Assembly: GCA_902798585.1 (NCBI GenBank)
Contig: CADBXF010000011.1
Coordinates: 1-64,000, forward strand
DNA from: an uncultured Lachnospiraceae bacterium
GTDB taxonomy: Bacteria; Bacillota; Clostridia; Lachnospirales; Lachnospiraceae
Direction: 5' to 3'
DNA length: 64,000 nt
Of the stretch, positions 7,885 through 18,741 are shown piece by piece. Each line of letters opens with the position of its first letter. Positions within the stretch are counted from its first letter, which is position 1. The notes beneath the pieces were generated by a model. The model was not told the origin of the DNA and did not search any database. It was given only the letters and a program-made list of their open reading frames with translations. The position numbers and the translations under genes are program-made.

Positions 7885-9765
7885 ATGGTCGGTTCGATTC
7901 CCAAGCTGTATCAGGAGTACAGGAAGCGTCTGGAAGATGTCGATATGATTGAGCGCGAGCTTTTGCGCACCGACAATCTCGAGGACTGGCTGGAACGCCT
8001 GAATCGCAAATCGGACCTCATCCGCAAGTATTACAAGCAGACCGAGAAGGAAATCAATACTCTGATCAACCCGATTCTTTACGGGGAGAAGCCGCTTGAT
8101 GACAAGACGGCAAAGGAGTTGTACGAGGGCGCTTACGCGTACTATGAAAATGTCATGTGCGACGATGTGATGGAGTCGCAGATGTTTGTCCGGCTGTGGG
8201 AATATTACGAGTCGCAGGGGGATGAGTTCAACGAGCGTTCGTGCCGTTGCGCATTTTCCAACAACGCGTTTCTGAATGTCGAGGGAAATCTCCGAAAACT
8301 CGCGATGGAGCAGGCGGACTGGGTCAGCTCTTACATGGACCGTATTGATCATCTTCGCCGCATCCACGCGAACGATGAAGATTTTTTCATGGATGTCAAG
8401 CGCGTGCTCGGAACACTCCGCAGCCGCTATGAGATGGAGAGTTCCCAGTTTGAGCCCGATATCAGCCGCATGATTGCCTGCTTTAACGACATGTCCAAAA
8501 TCCGCAAATATCGCTCGTATTTCAGCGATGCGGAATGGGAGAGCATCGAGAAGCCGCTGCAGGAAGTGGGCGCGGATGTATGCTTTATGGCGGTTCTGCA
8601 CTGGAATTCCGTCGATGAAAAGATTAAGGAAGCTTTGGGACCGACCTATCCGCTCGGCTTCATCGAGCAGATTAAGCTGCCCGCGGAAGAGCGTGATATG
8701 AAGGTTTATGTCGGCTATATCGTGTACGCATTTTACACGGGACTCCTGAAGCCGGAGCAGACCTTCACGCTTCTTCGTGCATACAGCCATTCCGTGGAAA
8801 ATGAGTACGATTTCAATGCGCCGAACTGGTTCGATCAGCCTGCAGCCAGCCGTTTCGGAGTCATCACGACGACTACGAAACCGATGCTTGAGATGATTGA
8901 GGCCTTCAACTGCGATAAAGCAAAAAAGATTCGAATGAAGGCGGAGCTGTTTTACGAGATTCAGACCTATATCGAGACGATTCCCCGCGAATGTAAATGC
9001 AAGGAGTATCTCGACCAGGCGCTGTATCATCTGCTGTATGATCTGATTCCGTTCATCGACGAGGATGACATGGCAATCGAGTTCATCGATTGCATGATTA
9101 TCAGCCGGCAGATGGCAACCCTGATTCACACCGTGATGACGGCCAAACTCTCGGAGACGGTTTTGAAGGCGTTGATTGCAAAACGCCCGGAGATGTTTCT
9201 GGAAGTTCTGGGAATCGACGATCCCGACGAGGTTGCGGAGTACACGGAGTTTCTTAAGAAACTGATGTATAATGCGGCGCGCTGCCACGATATCGGCAAG
9301 ATTTTGATTGCGAACATTGTCAATACGCAGATTCGCAGACTTTCGGACATGGAGTATTCCTACATCAAATTCCATCCGAAGTGGAGCTATGAAATTCTGA
9401 TGCGCAACCGGAATCTGCAGCCGTATGCGGAGATTGCCCTCGGCCATCATCGAAGCTTTGACGGGAAGAGCGGCTATCCGATGTATTTCAACAACCGGAA
9501 GAGCAAATTCCGCATTCTGATTGACCTTCTGACCGTGTGCGACTGTATGGATGCCGCGACGGATGTGTTCGGCCGCAATTACACCAAGGGCAAGACCTTT
9601 GAATCCGTGATGGCGGAGTTTTCACGGAGCGCGGGGACGCACTACAATCCCGAGATTGTGGACTTTATCGTGAACAATGAGGAACTGAAGACGACCCTTC
9701 GGGAGATGACTTCCGAGGCCGGCCGTGCGGATCGTTATTTCCACATTTACCGACGCTATCGATAG
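7885..9765 (+). CDS. HD-GYP-like phosphohydrolase domain protein with uncharacterised N-terminal region
   Basis: The start at 7885 has a strong AAAGGAGGT site seven bases upstream. Residues 1-440 are mostly helical, with no domain I recognise and no signal peptide or membrane helix. The C-terminal HD domain has ARCHDIGK (HD near 468), HPKWSYEIL, LGHHRSFDGKSGYP near 519, and CDCMDAATD. The HHRSFDG and GYP elements resemble HD-GYP proteins, many of which cleave cyclic-di-GMP, though several ligands of the strict signature are altered. A cytoplasmic signalling or nucleotide phosphohydrolase role is inferred. It is a single gene between the LtaS-like gene and glnS. Confidence 0.75.
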   Translation: MVGSIPKLYQEYRKRLEDVDMIERELLRTDNLEDWLERLNRKSDLIRKYYKQTEKEINTLINPILYGEKPLDDKTAKELYEGAYAYYENVMCDDVMESQMFVRLWEYYESQGDEFNERSCRCAFSNNAFLNVEGNLRKLAMEQADWVSSYMDRIDHLRRIHANDEDFFMDVKRVLGTLRSRYEMESSQFEPDISRMIACFNDMSKIRKYRSYFSDAEWESIEKPLQEVGADVCFMAVLHWNSVDEKIKEALGPTYPLGFIEQIKLPAEERDMKVYVGYIVYAFYTGLLKPEQTFTLLRAYSHSVENEYDFNAPNWFDQPAASRFGVITTTTKPMLEMIEAFNCDKAKKIRMKAELFYEIQTYIETIPRECKCKEYLDQALYHLLYDLIPFIDEDDMAIEFIDCMIISRQMATLIHTVMTAKLSETVLKALIAKRPEMFLEVLGIDDPDEVAEYTEFLKKLMYNAARCHDIGKILIANIVNTQIRRLSDMEYSYIKFHPKWSYEILMRNRNLQPYAEIALGHHRSFDGKSGYPMYFNNRKSKFRILIDLLTVCDCMDAATDVFGRNYTKGKTFESVMAEFSRSAGTHYNPEIVDFIVNNEELKTTLREMTSEAGRADRYFHIYRRYR

Positions 9766-9800
9766 GTAAAAATCATTTTTCGGATTTCCGTTTTTGGGGC

Positions 9801-9829
9801 TTTACTTTACCTTCGGTTTGTGTTAGAAT
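9801..9829 (+). promoter_or_regulatory. Promoter of glnS
   Basis: TTTACT (9801-9806), 17 bp spacer, TAGAAT (9824-9829) with an upstream TG (extended -10). The start codon follows 29 bp later. Confidence 0.55.
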
Positions 9830-9858
9830 GCCATAAATATTTTTTTTTGGAGGCTTTG

Positions 9859-11562
9859 ATGGCTACGGAGATGAATTTGGATTTGGCGGAGACAAATACC
9901 GAGCCGGTATCCAAGAATTTTATTGAAATGATTATCGAGAAGGACCTTGCGGAAGGAAACTGCAAGAAGGTGATTACACGCTTTCCGCCCGAGCCGAACG
10001 GGTACCTTCATATCGGACATGCGAAGGCTATACTGCTTAATTACGGTCTGTCGAAAAAATACGGCGGTCAGTTCAATCTGCGATTTGATGACACGAACCC
10101 CACGAAGGAGAAGACGGAGTTTGTGGAATCTATCGCGCAGGATGTGCGCTGGCTCGGTGCCGATTTCGAGGACCGTTTGTTTTTTGCCTCGAACTATTTT
10201 GAGGAGATGTACGAGGCCGCCATACGCCTGATTAAGAAGGGCAAGGCGTTTGTGTGCGATTTGACCGCGGATGAGATTCGCGAGTACCGCGGAACTCTCA
10301 CGGAGCCCGGAAAGAACAGTCCGTATCGCGACCGCAGCATCGAGGAAAATCTTCGCCTCTTCGAGGGGATGAAGAACGGAGAGTTCCCGGATGGTTCGAA
10401 GGTATTGCGCGCGAAGATCGACATGGCTTCGCCGAATATCAATATGCGTGACCCGGTCATTTACCGCGTGGCCCGCATGACGCACCACAACACGGGAGAC
10501 CGCTGGTGCATCTATCCGATGTACGATTTTGCGCACCCGATTGAGGACGCCGTGGAGGGAATCACACACTCCATCTGCACGCTTGAGTTCGAGGATCACC
10601 GCCCGCTTTACGACTGGGTGGCCATCGAGTGCGGCTACAAGACGAAGCCGGAGGAAGCGCCGAAGCAGATCGAGTTTGCCAAGATGTACCTGACCAATGT
10701 TGTCACGGGCAAGAGATATATCAAGAAGCTTGTTGAGGACGGCACGGTAGACGGCTGGGATGACCCGCGTCTTGTGACAATTGCAGCGCTTCGCCGCCGC
10801 GGTTTCACGCCGGAGTCGCTCAAGCTCTTTATGGATTTGTGCGGCGTTTCAAAGAGCAATTCTTCGGTTGATTACGCGATGCTCGAGTATTGTATCCGCG
10901 AGGATCTGAAGCTCAAAAAATCCCGCGTAATGGCGATTGTCGACCCGATAAAGCTTGTGATTGACAACTATCCGGAGGATGTCACCGAGGATGTAACGGT
11001 CTCCAACAATCCGGAAAATGAGTCTCTCGGCAGTCGTACGGTACCGTTCGGCCGCGAGCTTTACATCGAGAGAGAGGATTTCATGGCGGAACCGCCGAAG
11101 AAATATTTCCGTCTCTTCCCGGGCAATGAGGTTCGCCTGATGGGCGCTTATTTTGTACGCTGTACGGGCTTTGATGCCGATGCAGACGGCAATGTGACAT
11201 GTGTTCACTGCACCTATGATCCCGCGACGAAGGGCGGCGAGTGCGCCGACCGCAAGGTCAAGGGAACAATTCACTGGGTGAATGCGAAGACCGCGATTCC
11301 CGCGACGATTCGTCTGTATGAGAATCTCGTCGATGAGGAAAAGGGTGTGTATGACGAGGAGACCGGCAAGGTCAATGTCAATCCGAATTCACTGATTATC
11401 CGCGAGGGCTTTGCGGAGCCGTCGGTGGCCGGAGCGAAGGCGTTTGACACCTTCCAGTTCCTGCGCAACGGTTACTTCTGCGTCGACTGCAAGGACAGTA
11501 CGCCGGAGAAGCTTGTATTTAACCGCGTATGCTCGATGAAGAGCAGTTATAAGCCGGTATAG
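9859..11562 (+). CDS. glnS: Glutaminyl-tRNA synthetase
   Basis: A 567-residue class I synthetase that charges tRNA-Gln directly. The ATG at 9859 follows a TTGGAGG site; the earlier in-frame TTG lacks one. Motifs: [15 protein letters not shown] (HIGH), [37 protein letters not shown], and the C-terminal anticodon-binding beta-barrels. The KMSKS equivalent is degenerate (TGKRYIKKL), in the place where the E. coli enzyme has MSKRKL. Having GlnRS means tRNA-Gln need not depend on Glu-tRNA amidation. It is followed closely by the DUF6062, DUF6106 and guaB genes. Confidence 0.96.
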   Translation: MATEMNLDLAETNTEPVSKNFIEMIIEKDLAEGNCKKVITRFPPEPNGYLHIGHAKAILLNYGLSKKYGGQFNLRFDDTNPTKEKTEFVESIAQDVRWLGADFEDRLFFASNYFEEMYEAAIRLIKKGKAFVCDLTADEIREYRGTLTEPGKNSPYRDRSIEENLRLFEGMKNGEFPDGSKVLRAKIDMASPNINMRDPVIYRVARMTHHNTGDRWCIYPMYDFAHPIEDAVEGITHSICTLEFEDHRPLYDWVAIECGYKTKPEEAPKQIEFAKMYLTNVVTGKRYIKKLVEDGTVDGWDDPRLVTIAALRRRGFTPESLKLFMDLCGVSKSNSSVDYAMLEYCIREDLKLKKSRVMAIVDPIKLVIDNYPEDVTEDVTVSNNPENESLGSRTVPFGRELYIEREDFMAEPPKKYFRLFPGNEVRLMGAYFVRCTGFDADADGNVTCVHCTYDPATKGGECADRKVKGTIHWVNAKTAIPATIRLYENLVDEEKGVYDEETGKVNVNPNSLIIREGFAEPSVAGAKAFDTFQFLRNGYFCVDCKDSTPEKLVFNRVCSMKSSYKPV

Positions 11563-11632
11563 ACTACAGGAGCGGACGGCGGGCTTTGTTCCGTCGGGCG
11601 AAGAACAGACAGGACGTTTTGCGGAGGTGCCG

Positions 11633-12364
11633 ATGAAAGAACAGCTCTATACCATCCCGGTCAACGATGCATTTGACGCGGACACGGAGTGTCCGGTTTG
11701 CGCGATGCATGACAAACTTCAGGCAGACGCCGTGGACTTTGTCATGGGACCGAGCTATATGGAGGATGATGTCCGAATGGAGACGAACGCGATCGGCTTC
11801 TGCAGCAGGCATCTTCCGTTGCTTTATAAGAATCAGAACCGTCTCGGACTCGGTTTGATGATGCTCACCTACATGGACCGGCAGATTAAGGAGATTGAGA
11901 CGCTCTCGAAGAAGAAACGGGGCGGCGGTTCACTGTTTTCCCGCGCGAAAGAGGGCGATGCGCTGGCGGAGTATCTCGCCGGGCAGCAGAACTCCTGCTA
12001 TGTGTGCAAGCGCATGGCAAAATCCTACGAGCGGTATCTGGTGACGACCCTGTATCTCTATAATACCGACAGTGCCTTCCGCGACAAATTTGCCCGGTGC
12101 AAGGGCTTTTGCATGAAGCATTACGGAGAGCTTCACGCGATGGCGCCGTCGCATCTAAGCAGGGCAAACCTCGAGGAGTTCGACACGGTGATGAACCGCA
12201 TTTTCCTTGAGAATATGACGCGTGTGCGGGACGATCTGGAGTGGTTCACGGACAAATTCGACTACCGGAATGCGGATGCGCCGTGGAAAAACTCGAAGGA
12301 CGCACTGATTCGCGCCATTCAGAAGACCAACGCGATTTCCGTTGAGGAGAAAGCGAAAAAATAA
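11633..12364 (+). CDS. DUF6062 family protein with two CxxC-CxxH modules
   Basis: A 243-residue soluble protein starting at 11633 after GCGGAGGTG. It holds two similar cysteine/histidine modules: ECPVC with GFCSRH in the first third, and SCYVCKRM with GFCMKH in the middle. Each offers two Cys plus Cys-His, enough for one zinc or another metal site. The family is widespread in Lachnospiraceae and its function is unknown. The gene sits 70 bp after glnS and 32 bp before a DUF6106 gene, so co-transcription is likely. A direct link to translation is not shown. Confidence 0.75.
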   Translation: MKEQLYTIPVNDAFDADTECPVCAMHDKLQADAVDFVMGPSYMEDDVRMETNAIGFCSRHLPLLYKNQNRLGLGLMMLTYMDRQIKEIETLSKKKRGGGSLFSRAKEGDALAEYLAGQQNSCYVCKRMAKSYERYLVTTLYLYNTDSAFRDKFARCKGFCMKHYGELHAMAPSHLSRANLEEFDTVMNRIFLENMTRVRDDLEWFTDKFDYRNADAPWKNSKDALIRAIQKTNAISVEEKAKK

Positions 12365-12396
12365 CGGCCCGTTCGGGTTGTCGTGAGGTGATGTAA

Positions 12397-12909
12397 ATGC
12401 GTGGTGACGGTTGTTATACGGAATGTACGGTCCGCAAGTCGGCGACAGTTACGGACGGCATAATCAAAGGCCTGATGGTGTTTACAGGCTGTGCCGTGAC
12501 TTTGCTCGGTATGCTGATTCATCCGTTGATTCTCCTGGTTGCGGCAGTAATCTGGTATGTGATTACCTTGATTTGGCCGCGTTTTCAGGTGGTTTATGAG
12601 TATGTCTTCGTAGACGGACAGCTGGATTTTGACAAAATTCTCGGCGGTAATGCGAGAAAGCATGTGAAGCGCATCGATATGGAGCAGGTTTTGATGGTTG
12701 CCCCAGAAAATTCCCATGCGCTCGACGGATACCGCCATCTTACCGTGAAGCCGTTTGATTTTACATCGCTGGCTTCGGGAGAGGGACATCGCGTGTATGT
12801 AATTGCCGTTCAGGGAGCGAAGGACACCGAGCTCATCCGGTTTGAGCCGGACGAGACGATGGTCACCCTGATGAAGCAGAAGTCCCCGCGAAAGGTTTCG
12901 GAGTACTAA
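12397..12909 (+). CDS. DUF6106 family membrane protein
   Basis: A 170-residue protein with two adjacent membrane helices (about residues 22-45 and 46-62, GLMVFTGCAVTLLG and LVAAVIWYVITLIW) followed by a soluble C-terminal domain that is probably cytoplasmic. The helices come directly before a YEYVFVDGQLDFDKI stretch, which is the conserved feature I associate with DUF6106. No catalytic motif is visible. It precedes guaB by 26 bp. Confidence 0.6.
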   Translation: MRGDGCYTECTVRKSATVTDGIIKGLMVFTGCAVTLLGMLIHPLILLVAAVIWYVITLIWPRFQVVYEYVFVDGQLDFDKILGGNARKHVKRIDMEQVLMVAPENSHALDGYRHLTVKPFDFTSLASGEGHRVYVIAVQGAKDTELIRFEPDETMVTLMKQKSPRKVSEY

Positions 12910-12923
12910 TAAAATATATATAA

Positions 12924-14393
<1,470 letters not shown>

Positions 14394-14476
14394 TCAGGAG
14401 AGGTTTGAGTGCCTCCGGGAGACCGGCAGGATAATCGAACAGTGTGGCGTTGGACTATGAGGAAGGGGGGAACTCC

Positions 14477-15199
14477 ATGGCGGTAATGAGCAAGAAGGAG
14501 TGGCTGCGACGCCGCAGGCGCAAAAAAAAGATACGCAAGTACACGATTCTCGGCGGTATGGCGGTCGCATTTATTCTGGTTCTTTTGCTGGTGATTAAGC
14601 TCTTCACCTGGATTTTCAGCGGAAGCGATGACGGTATCGTCAAAAAGGTCGACGATGTCAAAGTTACGCAGAAGCTTCTGACGAAGGACGACAGCACAAG
14701 ACCGGGAACACCGCTTACAAGCGTGAAAACGGTTGTGATTCACGATGACCCGACACCGGATACGACGGCGATGCAGCGGCGTGATTACTACGAAAGCCGC
14801 AGGGACGCACACAACGACAAGGATTCCCTTGAGAGTATGCATTTTATCGTCGGACAGGACGGTTCCATCGTACAGTGTATTCCGATTAACGAGGCTGCGT
14901 ATGCATCGAAATCCCGGAATGTCGACGGAATCTCCGTCGAGTTCTGCGGAACGAATGCGGACGGCACAATCAGCGCGAAAGCGTATGAGAGTCTGGTTAA
15001 ACTGGTCGGATATCTGTGTGACGAATTTGACATCAAGGCGTCAAGCCTTCAGCGTCATTTCGATGTGACCGGAAAGAATTGCCCGCAGTATTTCAGTATG
15101 CACGAGGATGCGTGGACGCAGTTCCAGGCAGATGTAAGCAAGGCGGCAGACGGCAAGGACTTCTCTACAGACAATCCGATTGTCAAGAAGAGTTCCTGA
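14477..15199 (+). CDS. N-acetylmuramoyl-L-alanine amidase, membrane-anchored (Amidase_2)
   Basis: Cuts the lactyl amide between MurNAc and L-Ala in peptidoglycan. The start at 14477 follows GAAGGGGGG. A basic N-terminus (residues 6-20, mostly Arg and Lys) and one membrane helix (about 23-45) anchor it. The amidase domain covers roughly 80-220: zinc ligand His in VVIHDD, MHFIVGQDGSIVQCIP, AAYAS, GISVEFC, and the second His and Cys in RHFDVTGKNCP. The usual HYT triplet after the first ligand is HDD here. It is the last gene before a convergent terminator. Confidence 0.88.
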   Translation: MAVMSKKEWLRRRRRKKKIRKYTILGGMAVAFILVLLLVIKLFTWIFSGSDDGIVKKVDDVKVTQKLLTKDDSTRPGTPLTSVKTVVIHDDPTPDTTAMQRRDYYESRRDAHNDKDSLESMHFIVGQDGSIVQCIPINEAAYASKSRNVDGISVEFCGTNADGTISAKAYESLVKLVGYLCDEFDIKASSLQRHFDVTGKNCPQYFSMHEDAWTQFQADVSKAADGKDFSTDNPIVKKSS

Positions 15200-15253
15200 G
15201 CATCGCGCCGAAAAGAAGCTATAGTATTGCAGAAGATATTGTTTAAAACAAGA

Positions 15254-15293
15254 AACCCTCTCCGCCGGGTGACCGGCGGGGAGGGTTGTTTTT
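15254..15293. terminator. Bidirectional terminator, amidase / MacB-like gene
   Basis: A long stem AACCCTCTCCGCCGG / CCGGCGGGGAGGGTT with a four-base loop and T-rich 3' side lies between convergent genes. Confidence 0.8.
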
Positions 15294-15323
15294 GTGTTCC
15301 GAAACAGTCTGCTGCACCGGGAG

Positions 15324-18071
15324 TTACTCGGTGCGGAGCGCGGTAACCGGGTCTTTGCGGGCGGCAATTCGCGAAGGAATGATGCCGGCAATCAATGTGA
15401 GTCCCATGCTGATGAGGATGAGGATGACAGCGCCCATAATCGGAAGCTTGGACAATCCGTGAACCTCGGCAATCCGGTAGATGATAATGTTGATCGGAAT
15501 ATTCAAAATCAGTGTGGTCAGGATACCGAATGCACCGGCGACGAAACCGATAATCAGCGTCTCCGCGTTGAAGACGCGGGCGATATCGCGTTTGGAAGCA
15601 CCGATGGCGCGGAGAATACCGATTTCCTTAGTGCGCTCCAGAACGGAGATGTAGGTGATGATACCGATCATAATCGACGACACAACCAACGAGATGGCTA
15701 CAAATGCAATTAAAATGTAAGTGACGGCATTAATCATTCGCGTAATGGAGGACATGAGCAACGCAACATAGTCGGTGTACTCAATCTTACGGTCCTCATT
15801 TTCCGCGGTTTGCTTCTCGTTATACTCGGCAATAATTTCCACAATCCGGTCCTTGGCCTTGAAATCCTTCGGGAAAATGCTGATGGAGTGCGGATCTTCA
15901 AGGTCTGCGCTGCTCAGCTTCGCGATATTGATATCGTAGGTGCTCACGGACTGACCGGAGTTCGCATACTGCTTAAACGAGGACATCAGCACTTCGTCGG
16001 GGAGAAGATCGAGCATCTCGGTCGGGGAAACGGTTTCGCCGGCTTCAAGCTTCGCCGTAATTTCATCGTAACGGCCGGTCTTATCACCCTTGAAGAAGGA
16101 AATCAGCATTCCGGAGAGGCGCGTGATTTCTTCCTCGGTCATCTTCTCGAGCTGCGCGGCAACCATCTGGCGAAGCTCATTGGCTGACGGGGACTTCGGT
16201 ACTTCGAAAGGAAGACCTGTGAAGACATCGAGGTTCGGATTGGCAATCTGCTGTTTGACGATATCCCGTTTTGCGGTTTCATTTATGATATATTCCATGA
16301 GCTCGTGGCGATATCCGATGGCGCCCGAGACTGAGGAGGACATTGCTTCCTCGCCGGGGCGAATGATGCCGACTACGGACAGAACCGTCGAGCGGCTGTT
16401 GTCCGCGAGCAGTTTCTCCATATAAGCGACATCGGCGGAATAATCCTTCCAGGTTGCCGATTCGTCGTCATACACATAAAAATCCGCGGGAAGAACCAGA
16501 CGGAAGTTGAGCGAGAGCAAATCCTCGTAGGAGAAGGAAATTTTGGTGCTCTCGTGTTTTTCACCGGCCATAATCTTGCGGAAGGTGTCCGAAATCTCGT
16601 CCGGGTCTTTAAGCGCGAGAGAGTAGAGCGTATAATCGCTGATTTCATTGTTTCTGTCGACGACAAGCACGACTTCATTGAAAGCGCTCGGCCACCGGCC
16701 GGCGATGAGATCGTACTGCTCGTTCAAAAGCTCTTGATTGTCAATCATCTCGCTCCACACGGACATGCCGCGGGTCGTACCGCCGATGTTCATCATGCTG
16801 CTCATCTCGGTGATGGCGGAGTCGGAGATGCCCATGGCGGACCAGAAGCTGTTGATGATTGTGCTCGGGTTGAGCTGGTAAATACCCTGCGCGGTGTCCG
16901 CTTTATAAATCTGCGGAACAACATTGTAGGAATAGCGGATGTCCGTCACCAGAGAGGACAGTTCGGTGTTGCCGTCCAGAAATTTCTTAAAGGAGCGGAG
17001 ATCGTTGGTCTTGATTTCGGACATCATCGTGTTGAGAATCTCCCCCATCATGTCGCTGCTGTAAATCCGACCGTCCTCGTGGCGCTCGACATCGGCGTTC
17101 GAGAGACCGAGAATGGCGGAAATCATCGCCGAGGAGTCTGCGGTCTGCCGCTGAATCGTAAGCGGGTAGGAGGAAAGCGTATCTTCCTGTACGCGCTGGA
17201 TGAAAGTGTTTACACCGTTGCTCAGGGAAAGAATCAATGCGATACCGATGATACCGATGCTTCCGGCAAATGCCGTGAGGATGGTGCGCGCTTTCTTCGT
17301 CATCAGGTTTGTGAGCGAGAGCGAGAGCGCTGTGAGATACGACATGGAAGTGCGGTTGGGCTTGGCGTCCGTCTTTGCCTGCATCTCCTCCTCGGTGAGA
17401 GGGCGGCTGTCGGAGGTGATAAGACCGTCCAGAAGGCAGATGGTTCGCGTTGCGTAGGCCTGGGCGAGATCGGGATTGTGCGTAACCATGATGACAAGCT
17501 TTTCCTTGGAAATCTCCTTGAGAAGTTCCATAATCTGAACGCTTGTCGCGGTGTCAAGGGCGCCGGTGGGCTCGTCGGCAAGCACAATGTCGGGATTGTT
17601 GACAAGTGCACGCGCGATAGCGACACGCTGCATCTGACCGCCGGACAGCTGGTTGGGCTTCTTCGAGAGCTGGTCGCCGAGACCGACATCCTCGAGGGCT
17701 TTGCGCGCGCGGTCGCGCCGCTCCGACTTCGAGACGCCGGAGATCGTGAGCGCAAGCTCGACATTCTTGAGAACCGACTGATGGGAAATCAGATTGTAAC
17801 TCTGGAATACAAAGCCGATGCTGTGGTTGCGGTAGGAGTCCCAATCCTTGTCTTTGTACTGCTTCGTGGAGCGACCGTTGATGACAAGATCGCCGCTGGT
17901 GTACTTGTCCAACCCTCCGATGATATTGAGAAGGGTTGTCTTGCCGCATCCGGAAGGACCGAGAATCGCGACAAATTCGCTCTCCCGGAAGGAGAGGTCG
18001 ATACCCTTAAGCGCGTGAACGACGCTGTCGCCGATCGGGTAGTCCTTCTTGATGTCGTGTAGTGAAAGCAT
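15324..18071 (-). CDS. MacB-type ABC transporter, ATPase fused to FtsX-like permease
   Basis: A 915-residue single-chain half-transporter. The ATG at 18071 has GAGGAAT upstream. The ATPase domain has Walker A GPSGCGKT (39-46), signature LSGGQMQR (about 141), and Walker [13 protein letters not shown]. After the first permease helix (near 280-305, KARTILTAFAGSIGIIGIA) comes a roughly 480-residue extracytoplasmic domain, and the last 130 residues carry three helices of the FtsX domain (AVTYILIAFVAISLV, ERTKEIGILRAIGAS). MacB-fold proteins are mechanotransmitters rather than classical pumps. No membrane-fusion partner or two-component system is adjacent, so the substrate is unknown; Gram-positive relatives often export peptides or lipids. 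Confidence 0.9.
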   Translation of the reverse strand: MLSLHDIKKDYPIGDSVVHALKGIDLSFRESEFVAILGPSGCGKTTLLNIIGGLDKYTSGDLVINGRSTKQYKDKDWDSYRNHSIGFVFQSYNLISHQSVLKNVELALTISGVSKSERRDRARKALEDVGLGDQLSKKPNQLSGGQMQRVAIARALVNNPDIVLADEPTGALDTATSVQIMELLKEISKEKLVIMVTHNPDLAQAYATRTICLLDGLITSDSRPLTEEEMQAKTDAKPNRTSMSYLTALSLSLTNLMTKKARTILTAFAGSIGIIGIALILSLSNGVNTFIQRVQEDTLSSYPLTIQRQTADSSAMISAILGLSNADVERHEDGRIYSSDMMGEILNTMMSEIKTNDLRSFKKFLDGNTELSSLVTDIRYSYNVVPQIYKADTAQGIYQLNPSTIINSFWSAMGISDSAITEMSSMMNIGGTTRGMSVWSEMIDNQELLNEQYDLIAGRWPSAFNEVVLVVDRNNEISDYTLYSLALKDPDEISDTFRKIMAGEKHESTKISFSYEDLLSLNFRLVLPADFYVYDDESATWKDYSADVAYMEKLLADNSRSTVLSVVGIIRPGEEAMSSSVSGAIGYRHELMEYIINETAKRDIVKQQIANPNLDVFTGLPFEVPKSPSANELRQMVAAQLEKMTEEEITRLSGMLISFFKGDKTGRYDEITAKLEAGETVSPTEMLDLLPDEVLMSSFKQYANSGQSVSTYDINIAKLSSADLEDPHSISIFPKDFKAKDRIVEIIAEYNEKQTAENEDRKIEYTDYVALLMSSITRMINAVTYILIAFVAISLVVSSIMIGIITYISVLERTKEIGILRAIGASKRDIARVFNAETLIIGFVAGAFGILTTLILNIPINIIIYRIAEVHGLSKLPIMGAVILILISMGLTLIAGIIPSRIAARKDPVTALRTE

Positions 18072-18186
18072 AAGTAATTCCTCTTTTTTCCTCAACATTC
18101 CGGAACAAATCCGGTACAACTGAACATTTTAATCCAAGTATACACAAAAAAGTCATGCGGAAAATGGTTTATCCGCTACTTATCCG

Positions 18187-18666
18187 CTACAGAGCGAGAA
18201 TAACATCCTTGCCGGTTGCGGGAAGCTGGCGGCAGGAGACGCCTGCGGAGGCAAACATGCGCTTGGCGGCGATGTTCGCAGGGGTCAGATTGTATTTGTC
18301 GCTCTGATAAATAACCTCGGTGATTCCCGCCTGAATGAGCGCCTTCGTGCATTCGTTGCAGGGGAAGAGCGTTGTGTATACGCGCGCGCCCTTCATGTTG
18401 GTTCCCGTGTAGTTGAGAATGGCGTTCAGCTCTGCATGGCACACATAGAAGTATTTTGTCTCGAGATCGTCGCCCTCGCGCTCCCAGGGATACTCGTCGT
18501 CCGAGCAGCCGCGCGGCATTCCGTTGTAACCCACCGAGAGGATGCGGTTCTCGGGGCTGACGATGCAGGCGCCGACGCAGGTGCTCGGATCCTTGCTCCG
18601 TTTGGCCGAAAGAAGAGCAATCCCCATAAAATACTCATCCCAGGACAGATAGTTCGTGTTTTTCAT
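18187..18666 (-). CDS. dCMP deaminase (ComEB family)
   Basis: A 159-residue zinc deaminase that turns dCMP into dUMP for thymidylate synthesis. Zinc and catalytic residues: His and Glu in CHAELNAI, and the two Cys in PCNECTKAL. The N-terminal WDEYFMGIALLSAKRSKDP and the substrate loop VGYNGMPRGCSDDE are typical of the family. The start at 18666 has GGAGAAGGG upstream. It lies in a minus-strand series with typA and the MacB-like gene. Confidence 0.92.
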   Translation of the reverse strand: MKNTNYLSWDEYFMGIALLSAKRSKDPSTCVGACIVSPENRILSVGYNGMPRGCSDDEYPWEREGDDLETKYFYVCHAELNAILNYTGTNMKGARVYTTLFPCNECTKALIQAGITEVIYQSDKYNLTPANIAAKRMFASAGVSCRQLPATGKDVILAL

Positions 18667-18741
18667 AGTTCCCTTCTCCTTTATGTGATTCTGTTAAACC
18701 GTGTGCGCCGGGTGAAGTCCCGGCCTGCACAGCGGGTTGTT

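Noticed and set aside
7804-9450. Long antisense ORF (548 codons) opposite the HD-GYP-like gene, and similar long shadows at 12906-14351, 16554-18062, 18436-20298, 24550-25905 and 25902-27656
   Set aside because: They mirror strongly supported genes, have no ribosome sites, are rich in Arg/His/Leu with no domains, and arise from the codon bias of the real frame.
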